In this document: one piece after another, positions 52,203-63,732 of the stretch | Layout: every line of letters begins with the position of its first letter | Numbering within the stretch: the first letter of the stretch is position 1 | Source: Delphinapterus leucas | Taxonomy: Eukaryota; Chordata; Mammalia; Artiodactyla; Monodontidae | Direction of reading: 5' to 3' | Assembly (NCBI RefSeq): GCF_002288925.2 | Contig: NW_022098031.1 | Span: 14,715,824-14,779,823 of the forward strand | Length of the DNA: 64,000 nucleotides | Translations under genes and position numbers: made by a program | The notes under the pieces: generated by a model | What the model was told of the DNA's origin: nothing | Database searches by the model: none | Seen by the model: only the letters and a program-made list of their open reading frames with translations

Positions 52203-53108
52203 CTAGAGAAGTTCTTTTAGCATTTGTTGTAGAGCTGGTTTGGTGGTACTGAATTCTCTTAGCTTTTGCTTGTCTGTAAAGTTTTTGATTTCTCCATTGA
52301 ATCTGAATGAGATCCTTGCTGGGTAGAGTAACCTTGGTTGTAGGTTCTTCCCTTTCATCACTTTAAGTATATCATGCCACTCCCTTCTGGCTTGTAGAGT
52401 TTCTGCTGAGAAATCAGCTGTTAACCTTATGGGAGTTCACTTGTGTGTTATTTGTCATTTTCCCCTTGCTGCTTTCAGTAATTTTTCTTTGTCTTTAATT
52501 TTTGCCAATTTGATTACTCTGTGTCTTGGTGTGTGTCTCCTTGGGTTTATCCTGTATGGGACTCCCTGCCCTTCCCAGACTTGGGTGGCTATTTCCTTTC
52601 CCATGTTAGGGAAGTTTTCGGCTATAATCTCTTCAAATATTTTCTCGGGTCGTTTCTTTCTCTCTCGTCCTTCTGGGACCCCTATAATACAAATGTTCTT
52701 ACACTTAATGTTGTCCCAGAGGTCTCTTAGGCTGTCTTCATTTCTTTTCATTCTTTTGTCTTTAGTCTGTTCCATAGCAGTGAATTCCACCATTCTGTCT
52801 TCCAGGTCACTTATCCGTTCTTCTGCCTCAGTTATTCTGCTATTGATTCCTTCTAGTGTAGTTTTCATTTCAGTTATTGTATTGTTCATCTCTGTTTGTT
52901 TGTTCTTTAATTCCTCTAGGTCTTTGTTAAACATTTCTTGCATCTTCTTGATCTTTGCCTCCATTCTTTTCCAAGGTCCTGGATCATCTTCACTATCATT
53001 ATTCTGAATTCTTTTTTCTGGAAGGTTGCCTATCTGTACTTCATTTAGTTGTTTTTCTAGGGTTTTATCTTGTTCTTTCATCTGGTACATAGCCCTCTGC
53101 CTTTTCAT
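52203..53108 (-). pseudogene. Dead L1 ORF1 (RNA-binding coiled-coil protein)
   Basis: The frame opens at 53108 (MKRQRAMYQMKEQDKTLEKQ). It has a long coiled coil (KKMQEMFNKDLEELKNKQTE, EAEERISDLEDRM) and the start of the RRM-like domain (NICIIGVPEGRE). It stops prematurely at 52455, after KLLKAARGK, and a second in-frame stop lies five codons later. C-terminal text typical of ORF1 continues to the original stop near 52203. The visible open part is 217 residues of a family usually a little over 300. Confidence 0.92.
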
Positions 53109-54229
53109 CTTGTCTGTCTTTCTATGAATGTGGTTTTTGATCCACAGGCTGCAGGATTGTAGTTCTTGTAGTCGTTCTTCTGCTGTCTGCCCTCTGGTGG
53201 ATGAGGCTCTCTGGGAGGGACTGGTGGTGGGTAGAGCTGGCTGTTGCTCTGGTGGGTAGAACTCAGTAAAACTTTAATCCGCTTGTCTGCTGATGGGTGG
53301 GGTTGGGTTCCCTCCCTGTTTGTTGTTTGGCTTGAGGCGACCCAACACTGGAGCCTATCCTGACTCTTTGGTGGGTCTAATGGCGGACTTTGGGAGTGCT
53401 CACCCCAAGGAGTACTTACCAGAACTTCTGCTGCCAGTGTCCTTGTCCTCACAGTGAGACACAGCCACCCCCACCTCTGCAGGATACCCTTCAACACTAG
53501 CAGGTAGGTCTGGTTCAGTCTCCTGTGGGGTCACTGCTGCTTCCCCTGGGTCCCGATGCACACACTACTTTGTGTGTGCCCTCCAAGAGTGGAGTCTCTG
53601 TTTCCCCAGTCGTGTCGAAGTCCTGCAATCAAATCCCACCAGCTTTCAAAGTCTGATTCTCTAGGAATTCCTCCTCCCGTTGCCAGACCCCCAGGTTGGG
53701 AAGCCTGACGTGGGGCTCAGAACCATCACTCCAGTGGGTGGACTTCTGTGGTATGTGTTCTCCAGTTTGTGAGTCACCCACGCAGCGGTTATGGGGTTTG
53801 ATTTTATTGTGATTGTGCTCCTCCTACCATCTCACTGTGGCTTCTCCTTTGTCTTTGGATGTGGGGTATCTTTTTTGGTGAGTTCCAGTGTCTTCCTGTT
53901 GATGATTGTTCAGCAGTTAATTGTGACTCTGGTGCTCTCACAAGAGGGAGTGAGAGCATATCCTTCTAGTCCACCATCTTGAACCAATCTCCTGGGTAAG
54001 GAAATTATACACAGGTCCACCACTACACTGAGTTGTACCAGCGTTAATTTACAGTGAAATTATGAATCACAAGATATTTAAATCCAAATCATAGAAGTCA
54101 GAGAACATGGTAGATGAAAGCTCATTGAGTTCAGCAGTTTAGATTCTTTCCTTTTGGATGCTGAGAGGTGTTTTGTACTTGCAGTTTCTCTACCTTACCT
54201 GTCATGTGCTTATGTCATTTGTCTACCAG

Positions 54230-54515
54230 GGGGCCAGTCTTTCTTCAGCAGGAAGGACTCCATCCGCACCATCTACACTTCCCTGCATAATGAGCTAAAG
54301 AAGGTGGTGACTGGCCGTGGTGCCCTAGGGGGGACCGCACCTCACGTGGAAGAGCTCCTTTCCCACCTGTCCGAGCAGCTCTGCTTCTTTGTTCAGGCTC
54401 GGATGGAGATTGCAGACTTCTATGAGAAGATGTACACCCTCAGCACACAGAAGTTCATCAATGCCGAAGAGCTCGTTGGCCTTTTAGACACCATCCTCAA
54501 GAAATACAGCTCCAG
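54230..54515 (+). CDS. KICS2: KICS2 (C12orf66) exon 2
   Basis: The acceptor is gtctaccag ending at 54229 and the donor is cag|gtcagt at 54516. The first two bases complete the glycine codon split after exon 1, giving the junction [13 protein letters not shown] as expected for KICS2. The 286 bases encode roughly residues 79-173 and include [38 protein letters not shown] and [17 protein letters not shown], mostly amphipathic helices of the conserved KICS2 family domain. The exon ends in phase 2. I recall the full protein as about 445 residues, so about 270 are missing; their exon is not in the 9.5 kb that follow and must lie beyond the window. Intron 1 is 11.76 kb and contains a full-length antisense L1. 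Confidence 0.97.
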
Positions 54516-55259
54516 GTCAGTGTAGGGGAGGAGGGAGGGAGGAGTGTGGCAGCCTCACAATCCCACAGAGTCTCAGTCTTCCCCACACCCCTGCGGAAAT
54601 CTGTGATGGAATAACTGTGAAGGAGAAATAGTTGTATTACATTTTATACACATTAATTAATCAACAGGTATGCATTAGACATCTTCTTTGGGCTTAGTTA
54701 ACACCATACTGGATGGATGCTTCTCTGAGCAGTAGCAAAAGGTCGAGAATGAAGTAATCCTTAAAGGTTGTATTGTAACTGGTTTTTCTGCTTATGAAAG
54801 AATTCACACAACAACAAGAGAATTGTATATCACGTAGTGTGACTTTTTAATAAATCACTATTCAAATAAATGTCCCTTTCAAAGTCATCATCTTGGTGAG
54901 TTATCCACTTGATTCTTCTGATGGAGCCATTACTTAACATGTGTAGGGAACTCCTTTATAATTGCTTTCAGCACCTGTCGCATAGTTTTGATTTTGTCTT
55001 AAACTTCTTTGGTGCAGGCAGGCATCTGTGCTTTAGAGCAGGGCATGTTTTTTTGGTAGTCAAAAAGATATTTGTAGCCAGTTTAATTTTTTTTGAAAAG
55101 ATGTTGATCAACTGGAAAAAATTTTTTGAAGGAAATTGCTGCTTATAAAGTGAGACTCGTTATAATGTATTGCTCACTGCCTGGCCCAAAAAGCAGTTCC
55201 AAAAGAATTTGAGTAGTGTTGTGAACATCATTGACTGTGAATGACTCAGTTTTATTTTT

Positions 55260-55322
55260 GGTCCTTGGAGCCTTGCTTAGAGCCTTGCACATAGTAGGTG
55301 CTCAGTAATTTTATGACGAATT
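55260..55322 (+). mobile_element. L2/MIR-type 3' end scrap
   Basis: The text gccttgcacatagtaggtgc followed by tcagtaatt matches the common tail of L2/MIR elements. Confidence 0.5.
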
Positions 55323-55337
55323 AAATGGAAAGTGATG

Positions 55338-56891
55338 CTAATCATTAGAGAAACACAAATCAAAACTGCAATGAGGCAGGTATCACCTCACACCAGTCAG
55401 AATGGCCATCATCAAAAAATCTACAAACAGTAAATGCTGGAGAGGGTGTGGAGAAAAGGGAACCCTCTTGCACTGTTGGTGGGAATGTAGATTGATACAG
55501 CCACTAAGGAGAACAGTATGGAGGTTCCTTAAAAAACTAAAAGTAGAACTACCATATGACCTAGCAATCCCACTATTGGGCATATACCCTGAGAAAACCA
55601 TAATTCAAAAAGAGTCATGTACCACAATGTTCATTGCAGCTCTATTTACAATAGCCAGGACATGGAAGCAACCTAAGTGTCCATCAACAGATGAATGGAT
55701 AAAGAAGATGTGGCACATATATACAATGGAATATTACTCAGCCATAAAAAGAAATGAAATTGAGTTATTTGTAGTGAGGTGGATGGACCTAGAGTCTGTC
55801 TTACAAAGTGAAGTAACTCAGAAAGAGAAAAACAAATACTCTATGCTAACACATGTATATGGAATCTAAAAAAAAAAGAAAAAAAAAAAGGTCATGAAGA
55901 ACCTAAAGGCAGGATGGGAATAAAGATGCAGACCTACTAGAGGATGGACTTGAGGACACAGGGAGGGGGAAGGGTAAGCTGGGATGACGTGAAAGAGTGA
56001 CATGGACATATATACATTACCAAATGTAAAATAGATAGCTTGTGGGAAGCAGCCACATAGCACAGGGAGATCAGCTCGGTGCTTTGTGGCCACATAGAGG
56101 GGTGGGATAGGGAGGGTGGGAGGGAGATGCAAGAGGGAAGAGATATGGGGATGTGTATATATGTATAGCTGATTCACTTTGTTATAAAGCAGAAACTAAC
56201 ACACCATTGTAAGGCAATTATACTGCAATAAAGATGTTAAAAACAAAAAAACCCAAAAAGAGTCATGTACCACAATGTTCATTGTAACACTGTTTACAAT
56301 AACCAGGACATGGAAGCAACCTAAATGTCCATCGACAGATGAATGGATAAAGAAGATGTGGCACATATATACAATGGAGTATAACTCAGCCATAAAATGA
56401 AACGAAATTGAGTTATTTGTAGTGAGGTGGATGGACCTAGAGTCTGTCATCCAGAGTGAAGTAAGTCAGAAAGAGAAAAACAAATATCGTTTGCTAACAC
56501 ATATATATGGAATCTAAAAAAACAAATGGTTCTGATGAACCTAGGGGCAGGACAGGAATAATGACACAGATGTAGAGAATGGACTCAAGGACACAGGGAG
56601 GAGGAAGGGTAACCTGGGACAAAGTGAGAGAGCAACATTGACATGTATACACTACCAAACATAAAATAGATGGCTAGTGGGAAGCAGAAGCATAGCACAG
56701 GGAGATCAGCTCGGTGTGACCACCTAGAGGGGTAGGATAGGGAGGGTGGGAGGGAGACACAAGAGGGAGGAGATATGGGGACAAATGTATATGTATAGCT
56801 GATTCACTTTGTTATACAGCAGAAACTAACACAACATTGTAAAGCAATTATACTCCAATAAAGATGTTTTTAAAAATTAAAATAAATAAAT
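55338..56891 (+). mobile_element. L1 LINE 3' portion with a tandemly duplicated tail
   Basis: An ORF2 C-terminal segment (open frame 55402-55869, for example [20 protein letters not shown]) and 3' UTR are followed at about 56255 by a second copy that restarts within ORF2 at caaaaagagtcatgtaccac, the same text as at 55607, and runs again to the 3' end. A single 15-base TSD, aaatggaaagtgatg, flanks the composite at 55323-55337 and 56892-56906. The two tails differ at many positions. It lies in KICS2 intron 2, sense orientation. Confidence 0.92.
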
Positions 56892-57139
56892 AAATGGAAA
56901 GTGATGACTTTGAAGGATGCCACTCCTTTGGATGTATGAGGTCAGATATGTTTGCTTAAAAAAGAAAGGCAGATATATTCATTTATATTCCCAAATTAAG
57001 CCTAATACTCATCTGATTAATGGACTGGGGGAAGTAGGCTAAGAGAGATTAAAAGAGACTTCACAGAGGAGGTAGAATCTGAGAAGACTTTTAAGGGCAG
57101 GTAGGATTTTGAAAGAAAAGGCAGGTAGAAAGGATAGGT

Positions 57140-57314
57140 TCTTCCATATCTGTGACTCCACATACAGAGATTCAAAGTATTGAATATATTACCTACTAAA
57201 ATATGTTACCTCCTAAAATATATTACATACATTTTGTAATATATTTTACATGTGTATATTAGTGGACCTGTGCAGTACAGACCCATGTATGTCATTCAGG
57301 GGTCAGCTGTATTC
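57140..57314. mobile_element. Tigger-like DNA transposon remnant
   Basis: The right end (gtggacctgtgcagtacaga, then cattcaggggtcagctgta) matches the end at 12715-12755. The left part is lost or too decayed to define. Confidence 0.6.
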
Positions 57315-57319
57315 TAAAT

Positions 57320-57630
57320 TTTTATTTATTTTTAGTAGGTAATATATGAACATGGCTCAAAATTTATGAAGTACAAAAAAATGCAGTAGTGAAAAGTCTA
57401 CCTTCTGCCCCTGTTCCTCAGCTACTTAATTTCTTTCCTAGGAGTCAACGAATGTTAACAAGTTCTGTCATTCTCAAGAGATAGTTTATGCATATAAATA
57501 CACACATTTCCTTTTTTTAAACAAATTTTACATGTTTACAGATTTTTTTTATCTTTGGAAATTTTGTTTTATTTCTCACTCAAATCTGATTAGTATATGT
57601 TTTCTTTTAATAAAATCATTTTTTTAAACC
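57320..57630 (-). mobile_element. Old L1-type 3' UTR fragment (tentative)
   Basis: The text gaacatggctcaaaatttat, gaaaagtctaccttctgccc and gtttatgcatataaatacac follows a pattern common in old L1 3' UTRs. The family is uncertain. Confidence 0.45.
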
Positions 57631-57649
57631 AAAAACTACAGTACAATTG

Positions 57650-57860
57650 GAGCTGTGATTCTCAAGAGGAAGAGATCTTATGTGGTGATTCCCAAATGCT
57701 AACGTGAAAGTGTTTTGCTGAACCATTTTGGGAGCTTAAGAAAAATACCGTTGCCTGAGCCCTTCTTCTTTCCCAAGAGAGTAACATTCAGTGATTTGGG
57801 GTTGGGTGCCTAGAAACCTGTCTGTTTTAAAAGTTCCCTGTGATACTGATACATAAGTCT
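57650..57860. mobile_element. hAT/MER5-like DNA transposon fossil (tentative)
   Basis: The block order gtgattcccaaatgctaacg, accattttgggagcttaaga, then gtgcctagaaacctgtctgt and ccctgtgatactgatac is like MER5-class elements. Confidence 0.4.
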
Positions 57861-58915
57861 GCAAGAAAAATTGGATAAATAAGGAAAAGATGCCAACATT
57901 AGGATATACTGGTTATTGAACCTTACCAATGTGTGTGCAAGTGCCTGTGTGTATGTTGTGTCATAGTAATGAATGGTTATTACTATATAATTGTTTTTAT
58001 TTTATTAGATTTGTGACCTATCATCTTTGAACCTTCTTTGAAACATCCCACTTCTCAGAGGCCTGGGAATTTCTTCCATTGCAGTAGCAAAAGCCCAGGT
58101 TTCATTCTTGAAGATCTTAGGGCAGTACTTGGCAGTACCCCTTATCCTGCTGAGTGGATACTGATGGAGCTGGCTGTAAATCACATATGGTCAATAGGTG
58201 TTTTCAGCTATTGTCTCCATCCTCCACCAATGCTACCTTTGTCTACTTAATAGGGAATTAATGATCACAGACACATCCTAGCCTAAAAATTATCTACAGT
58301 AGAGGCTTTGGGTTAATTTGAACAACATAAATTCTTTAGTTTAGAATTTCTGAAAAGTTGAAATTCTGTATACTATATTCATTTTCTTTGGGAAGTGAAA
58401 TTATTTTAGATATAAATTAACGTGAGTTGCCCTTTGCTTTCAGAGATGAAGGGGAGTCATATTTTGTTTTTCTCCTCTGGAAGCCAGGTGTGCTCAGAGT
58501 AGAATGGTGTTAAAGGTTTCCTCTTTTGGCAAACTTATTACATTATTAAGCAAATGTAAATTGGTTAAGAATCACAGTCATTTGTGATGCTGCATTTCCA
58601 ATTGAATAATTAACATTAATCATTTGAGTTTTCATTGTGTGCCCTTTAGAAGAAAAAACATGGATTAACTCATGCAGGGTCAGGGTGTCTACTATTCCTT
58701 GAATACTTTTGAGGAGAAGTAGAACTTGGGTTTTTATTTCCAAGGAATTATCAGTGGAACATTTTTTGATTCAGTAGAATTTGTTTTGAATTTATTTACC
58801 TGTTTTGTACAGTGGACATAAAAGAAAATTCTGGCTTATCTTTCTATTTCATGGTTAAAACAAAACTCGAAGATAGATTATAAATGCAATTTAATATATA
58901 CTCTCCTAAATCAAG

Positions 58916-59305
58916 AAATTTTAATTGAAGTATAGTTGATACACAGTATTATATAAGTTTCAGGTGTACCGTATAGTGATTCACAATTTTTAAATGTTAT
59001 ACTCCATTTATAGTTATTATGAAATATTGGCTGTATTCCCTGTGTTGTATCATATATCCCTTTTTTTTTTTTGGCCATGCCGTGCAGCACGCGGGATCCT
59101 AGTTCCTTGACCAGGGATCAAACCCATGCCCCCTGCAGTAGAAGCACAGAGTCTTAACCACTGGACTGCCAGGGAAGTCCCATATATCCTTGTAGCTTAT
59201 TTTAAATATAATAGTTTGTACCTCTTAATCCTCTCCCCCTATATTGCCCCTCCCCCTTCCCTCTCCCCACTGGAAACCACTAGCTTTACAACATGATTTT
59301 TAAGA
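58916..59305 (-). mobile_element. L1 3' UTR fragment split by a SINE
   Basis: Reverse L1 3' UTR: ttgaagtatagttgatacac, tgttatactccatttatagt, and after the SINE cttgtagcttattttaaata and ccactggaaaccactagctt. Confidence 0.85.
59060..59180 (-). mobile_element. CHR-1-like short SINE
   Basis: Reverse copy with ggccatgccgtgcagcacgc, gaccagggatcaaacccatg and ctgccagggaagtcc. The TSD catatatcc is at 59051-59059 and 59181-59189, inside the L1 piece. Confidence 0.93.
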
Positions 59306-60999
59306 AATAATTTTTTTAAAGAAGTCAGCAATTATTCATTCTAGACAGCTTTTAAAAATCCATCTGGTGTGGCAATAATATTCTATTAAATGATTTTTAT
59401 TCTTTAATCATAATTTTATAGCTAGGATTTAAAGAGCATTTTTTTAAAAACTGAGTTACATAAATTTCTGTTTGCATTTTAGGAAGCACATTTTTTTTGA
59501 TCTGAATGCTTCAAATGACAGAATTCTCACCAAGGGCAGAACAGTGATTTATTTAGTCTTTATGCCCTTTTTCCTTCAAAAAAAAAGATTCATGATGATA
59601 AGACTGTTAATGAAACAGTTAGTTGCATGTGTGTAGTTCAACAAGGTTAACTGTTGCCCACTGAAAATTTCATAAGCAAAACCAGCAATAGTACGATTTC
59701 TGTAGGACGCGTTCTACTCTAGGTATTTGACTCGCCTAGATCTTAACAGTGGAGACTCAAGGGTTTCTGTGATCTTGCCCCATCCCAACTTTTCAAATTA
59801 CCTAAGGCCCATCAGATGCCTTAAATTGCACTCAAACTCCTAGTAAAAAGGAAGCAGCTTCAAAGAGAAAACTTTGAGGATTTTAAGCAGAAGCCAAAAA
59901 AAACAGTCCATAATCTAATGTATTCCCCATAAGGAAATTTGCCATTTCCTACCTTGGGTCCTGTTACTTAGTTTGCTTAGAATGTCCTCCAATTTGTAGG
60001 GGAGGAAAAAATATCTTTTTCCTTTACTCTTCTAAGTATCTCAGCTGAGGGCCCTTTAACAAAAGACAGATTAACAAGAGAAAAGCATACAAATGTATTT
60101 TAATATAGGTTTTATGTGGCATGGAGCCTTCTAAGGAAATGAAGACCCAAAGAAGTTGTTAAACCTGTGTTTTTATGCTAGATGTGATGAAGAGAGAGAG
60201 TTGTGGAAAAATGTGCTAGGATGAAAAAAGGCATGAGCTAAGTGTACTAAACTGGGGGAAACAGCGAGGCCCGTTCAGATTTCTCTCTGTGACCTTATGT
60301 CTTTGGAGATAAGGATGCTCCTTTCCTCAGGGTACAGGGAGGGAACCTCTTACAGGAGAGGGTCAGAAAGTCCTTCCTGCATATGTCATTTCTCAATGTT
60401 ACCTGCATATGTCATTTGTCAAATTCATTCAGCTTAAAATAGTCAATATACCAAGATGCCATATTTTGGGGTAGCGTGTTCTGAACCTCGTCAAGTTCTA
60501 TCATGTGTCAATTAGCTGTTGCCACAATTATTTTGTATAACAGACTACCCCCAAAATCACACTTTCGGGCTTGCAGGTCAATTGGGAGTTGTCTGACGTA
60601 GGCTGGGCTTAACTGGGTAGCTCTGCTGAACACTGTTGGTCTCATTGGGCTTGGCTTATTGCTGTGAGTTTTGGGCTTGGTCAGCTACACGTGTGTTCGT
60701 TCTGAGCCCAAGATTAGAGGGGAAGCAGCTACCCAGTGATGACGCCCAAGTGCCAAAGAACAAGCCCAGTCAAGCTCATTTGAAGCCTTTGCTTGCATCA
60801 GATCTGTTAACATCCCTTTGGCCAAAGCAAGTCACATAGCCCGATCCATGGTCCAGGGGTGGGAAAGTACACTCTACCTCTGGTGGGAGAGGCCGCAGAA
60901 TCACACAGCAAAGGGTGTGGAATCAGGGGTGGTTAAGAACTGGGGCCAGAAATTTAAGCTCTCATCTTCACGTGGCTAAATCCTACCTGTTCTTTAAGC
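59306..60999. other. KICS2 intron 2, possible unassigned ancient repeat
   Basis: The section 60490-60960 (ttagctgttgccacaattat, gctgggcttaactgggtagc, gcaagtcacatagcccgat) follows the pattern of an old mammalian repeat whose name I cannot fix. Other unnamed stretches in this intron are 54516-55259, 57861-58915 and 61796-62567. Confidence 0.4.
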
Positions 61000-61215
61000 T
61001 TTATGACTCAGTTGAAATCCTGTCTCCTCTATGACCTGCACAATCTTTCAACCAAAAGGAATTGCTCCTTTTTCTAAACTGTTAGTTGATTTGTACCCCT
61101 CGTAAGAGATGTATTACTTCCTGCTTATAGCCATTATAAATACCTCCTTCTACCAGGGGAGGTCCTGTAGGGCAAACCTTTGTCTAATTCATCTTTATAT
61201 CCTCAATGTAATTAT
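61000..61215 (+). mobile_element. L2 LINE 3' end, decayed
   Basis: L2-like order: tgactcagttgaaatcctgt, ctcctctatgacctgcacaa, ggaggtcctgtagggcaaac, tcatctttatatcctcaatg. Confidence 0.55.
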
Positions 61216-61256
61216 ATCTAAAAACTAGTATAGTGATTGTTTTAAATGAGATTATG

Positions 61257-61795
61257 GATTTTTTAAATGTGGTGAAATATACATAACATTTACTTCTTTA
61301 ACCATTTTTAAGTGTAAGTTTTTGTGTGTTTTTTGGGGTTTTTTTGATTTTTTTAAATTTTATTGTTTTGTTGTAATAAAACATACATAATATAAAATTT
61401 ATCACCTTAACCATTTTAAGTGTGCAGTTGAGTGGCATTAAGTACATTTACAATGTTGTGCAACCATCACCACCATCCATTTCCAGAATTTTTTTTTTAA
61501 TCATCCAAACAGAAACTCTGTACCCATTCAGCAATAACGGCCTATTCTCCCCTCAGCCTCTGGTAACCTCCATTCTAATTTCTGTCCCTGTGAAATTGCC
61601 TCTTCGGTGTCTCTCATACAAGTGGAATCATGTGACATCAGTCCTCTTGTGTCAGGCTGATTTCACTTAGCATAATGTTTCCAAGGTTCATCCATGTTGT
61701 AGCATGCATCAGTACTTTGTGTTTTTTGTTAATGGCTGCATAACGTTTTGTTGCTTAAATGTACAGTTTTGTGACATTCATATATTCACATTGTA
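61257..61795 (-). mobile_element. Old L1 3' UTR fragment
   Basis: Reverse L1 3' UTR: taaccattttaagtgtgcag, caatgttgtgcaaccatcac, ctctggtaacctccattcta, tttcacttagcataatgttt. It is related to 11648-12005. Confidence 0.87.
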
Positions 61796-62567
61796 CTACA
61801 GTTTTATTTTTAATTGGTCTTCTGACTTCTCACATGCATGGGACCTGCATACTTCTTTTGGAAGGAACTCCTTGATGGAGATTTGTGAAGGAGGGAGTGT
61901 GTGCTGGAGCTCCCTTCCTCTCTCTCTCTTTTTCTGTCTTTCTTTTTGGCTTTTTTTGGAGCAGATGTTCTCTGCAAATAGTTGTCAATTTATTCTGTAT
62001 TCAGGCTCTTTCAAGCTGTATGTTTTTGGATTACAACAATTTAACAGACCCCACTACGGTGTGAGATGTGAATAGGTATGAGGCACAGAGTGGGAATGGG
62101 AAAATGATACAACATAATGCTAATCTCAGAGTCTTGGCAGAATAACATTAGCATGAATTTTTAGCTCTTCTTACGGATGAAAAGTAGCTTCGGCATTCAC
62201 ATTCATCCTAATAAATGTTGAACATTTAAACACTTTTCCGTATATGTATACGGAAGAGCTTGTGCAGAATTCTTTCTAAAGGTTTGTACAGAGAAGAGAA
62301 TTCATATTCTTTCAAGAGAACATTGGATATAAATGATGATTTCCAGCTGGAAGCAGAAACATCACTTTGAGTATTGTTATTTGTGGTAGAATGAAACCAT
62401 TTTCCTCTTACTAACAGTCTTACTGTGTTCATAGCTCCTTGGCAGATTTTCGTGATATCCATGATTGTAGAATCTGGTGATACTTAAGGCTCATTAAGTG
62501 TCAAGTTGCCTAAAGGCTAAGGTGGTAGGAGCATTTCACAGAATGCAAAGATTCTGAGACATGCTAT

Positions 62568-62586
62568 AGTGTGTGTGTGTGTGTGA
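62568..62586. repeat. Short (TG)n microsatellite
   Basis: Roughly nine TG units lie immediately before the SINE at 62598. Confidence 0.85.
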
Positions 62587-62597
62587 TAGGCTTTCTT

Positions 62598-62925
62598 TTT
62601 CTTTTTTTACAAATTTATTTATTTTTGGCTATGCTGGGTCCTTGCCACTGCGCGGGCCCTCTCCAGCTGTGACGAGCGGGGCGCCACTCCTCGCTGCGGT
62701 GCGTGGGCCTCCCATTGTGGCGCCTCCCCCCACCGCGGAGCAGGGGCTCCAGGCGTACGGGCCTCAGTAGTTGTGGCTCCTGGGCTCCAGGGCGCAGGCT
62801 CATTAGCTGTGGCGCACGGGCTCAGCCGCTCCGCGGCATGTGGGATCCTCCCAAACCAGGGCTTGAACCCACGTCCCCCGCATTGGCAGGCGGACCCCCA
62901 ACCACTGTGCCACCAGGGAAGTCCC
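62598..62925 (-). mobile_element. CHR-type SINE, long form, GC-rich
   Basis: Reverse copy from ggctatgctgggtccttgcc to ccaccagggaagtcc. The TSD is gtgataggctttctt / gtgttaggctttctt at 62583-62597 and 62926-62940, with one change. Confidence 0.94.
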
Positions 62926-63696
62926 GTGTTAGGCTTTCTTAACGTTTACTTCAAAGCATGTAATGTTTGAAGAGTCCAAATTAGTTAATTAATTGAGTAC
63001 ATGAGCTAGAGGATTTGAGATCTGGTTTATCTTTCTGATTCTTTGAGTGTATTATTAGACTACACCTCCCACCCATGTTTTAGCTTCCGTATCTTGAAGG
63101 ATGTTGATTGTAAAATACCAGTAATAGAAAAAAAACAATGTGTTATTGTTATGTGACTAGCTACATCCTATTTATCACATGATAATCAGTTTCTATCATA
63201 TAATATCCAACCTAGTTTGGGCTCTCTTAATCATAATCCCATTTGTTTAAATAGATTTTTTTAAAACTCTAGATATACTTGTGATGATTTTTTTTTTCCT
63301 AATTGTTTAATTGATAACCAGGATTTTCCTCTTCAACCAGGGCCAAAACAGATGTGTAAGAATCTTCTGTCTCATTGACAGTGAAGCAATTAAATTACAT
63401 GGGCTCAGGCCTGTAAATCATCTCCCATGGTGCCTGGGGCATATGATATGCTTGGGAAATGCTAGATCTTGCCCACACCTTCAAAATGGGATCACTTGCT
63501 AAGATAATTCCTGAAACCTCTGCAGATCCTTTGGAACTTGAGGAAGAGTGTAAGGGCTTCATGTAGGCTCCTTGAGAAGGAGGTGCATCAGGCCAGGCAG
63601 ACACTGAAACTCCCTGGGCATTTCTCAGAAGAAAAAGATGAGCAAGAAAGTTCTAAGTGGTCCATACAGAAAGGACTCTCCTCATCCAGTCCTTTG

Positions 63697-63732
63697 CCAC
63701 ACTTGATATTAGCCAAAAGGCTGAGAAGCGAT
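63697..63732 (-). pseudogene. Truncated U2 snRNA pseudogene (first 36 bases)
   Basis: Read on the minus strand from 63732, the sequence starts atcgcttctcagccttttgg and goes on with ctaatatcaagtgtgg. This matches the 5' end of U2 spliceosomal RNA at 33 of 36 positions by my count. Similarity ends there, so the branch-point recognition region and the rest of the RNA are missing and no functional snRNA can be made. Confidence 0.85.

Larger units (their letters stand above)
47558..53996 (-). mobile_element. Full-length L1 LINE, antisense in KICS2 intron 1
   Basis: The whole element is present, from 5' UTR (right end, revcomp ggttcaagatggtggactag near 53960-53985) through ORF1 and ORF2 to the 3' end near 47558. 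The TSD taaggaaatt is at 47548-47557 and 53997-54006. It spans 6.4 kb because two SINEs and a gap lie inside it; the L1 itself is about 6 kb. Both ORFs are disabled. Confidence 0.95.
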
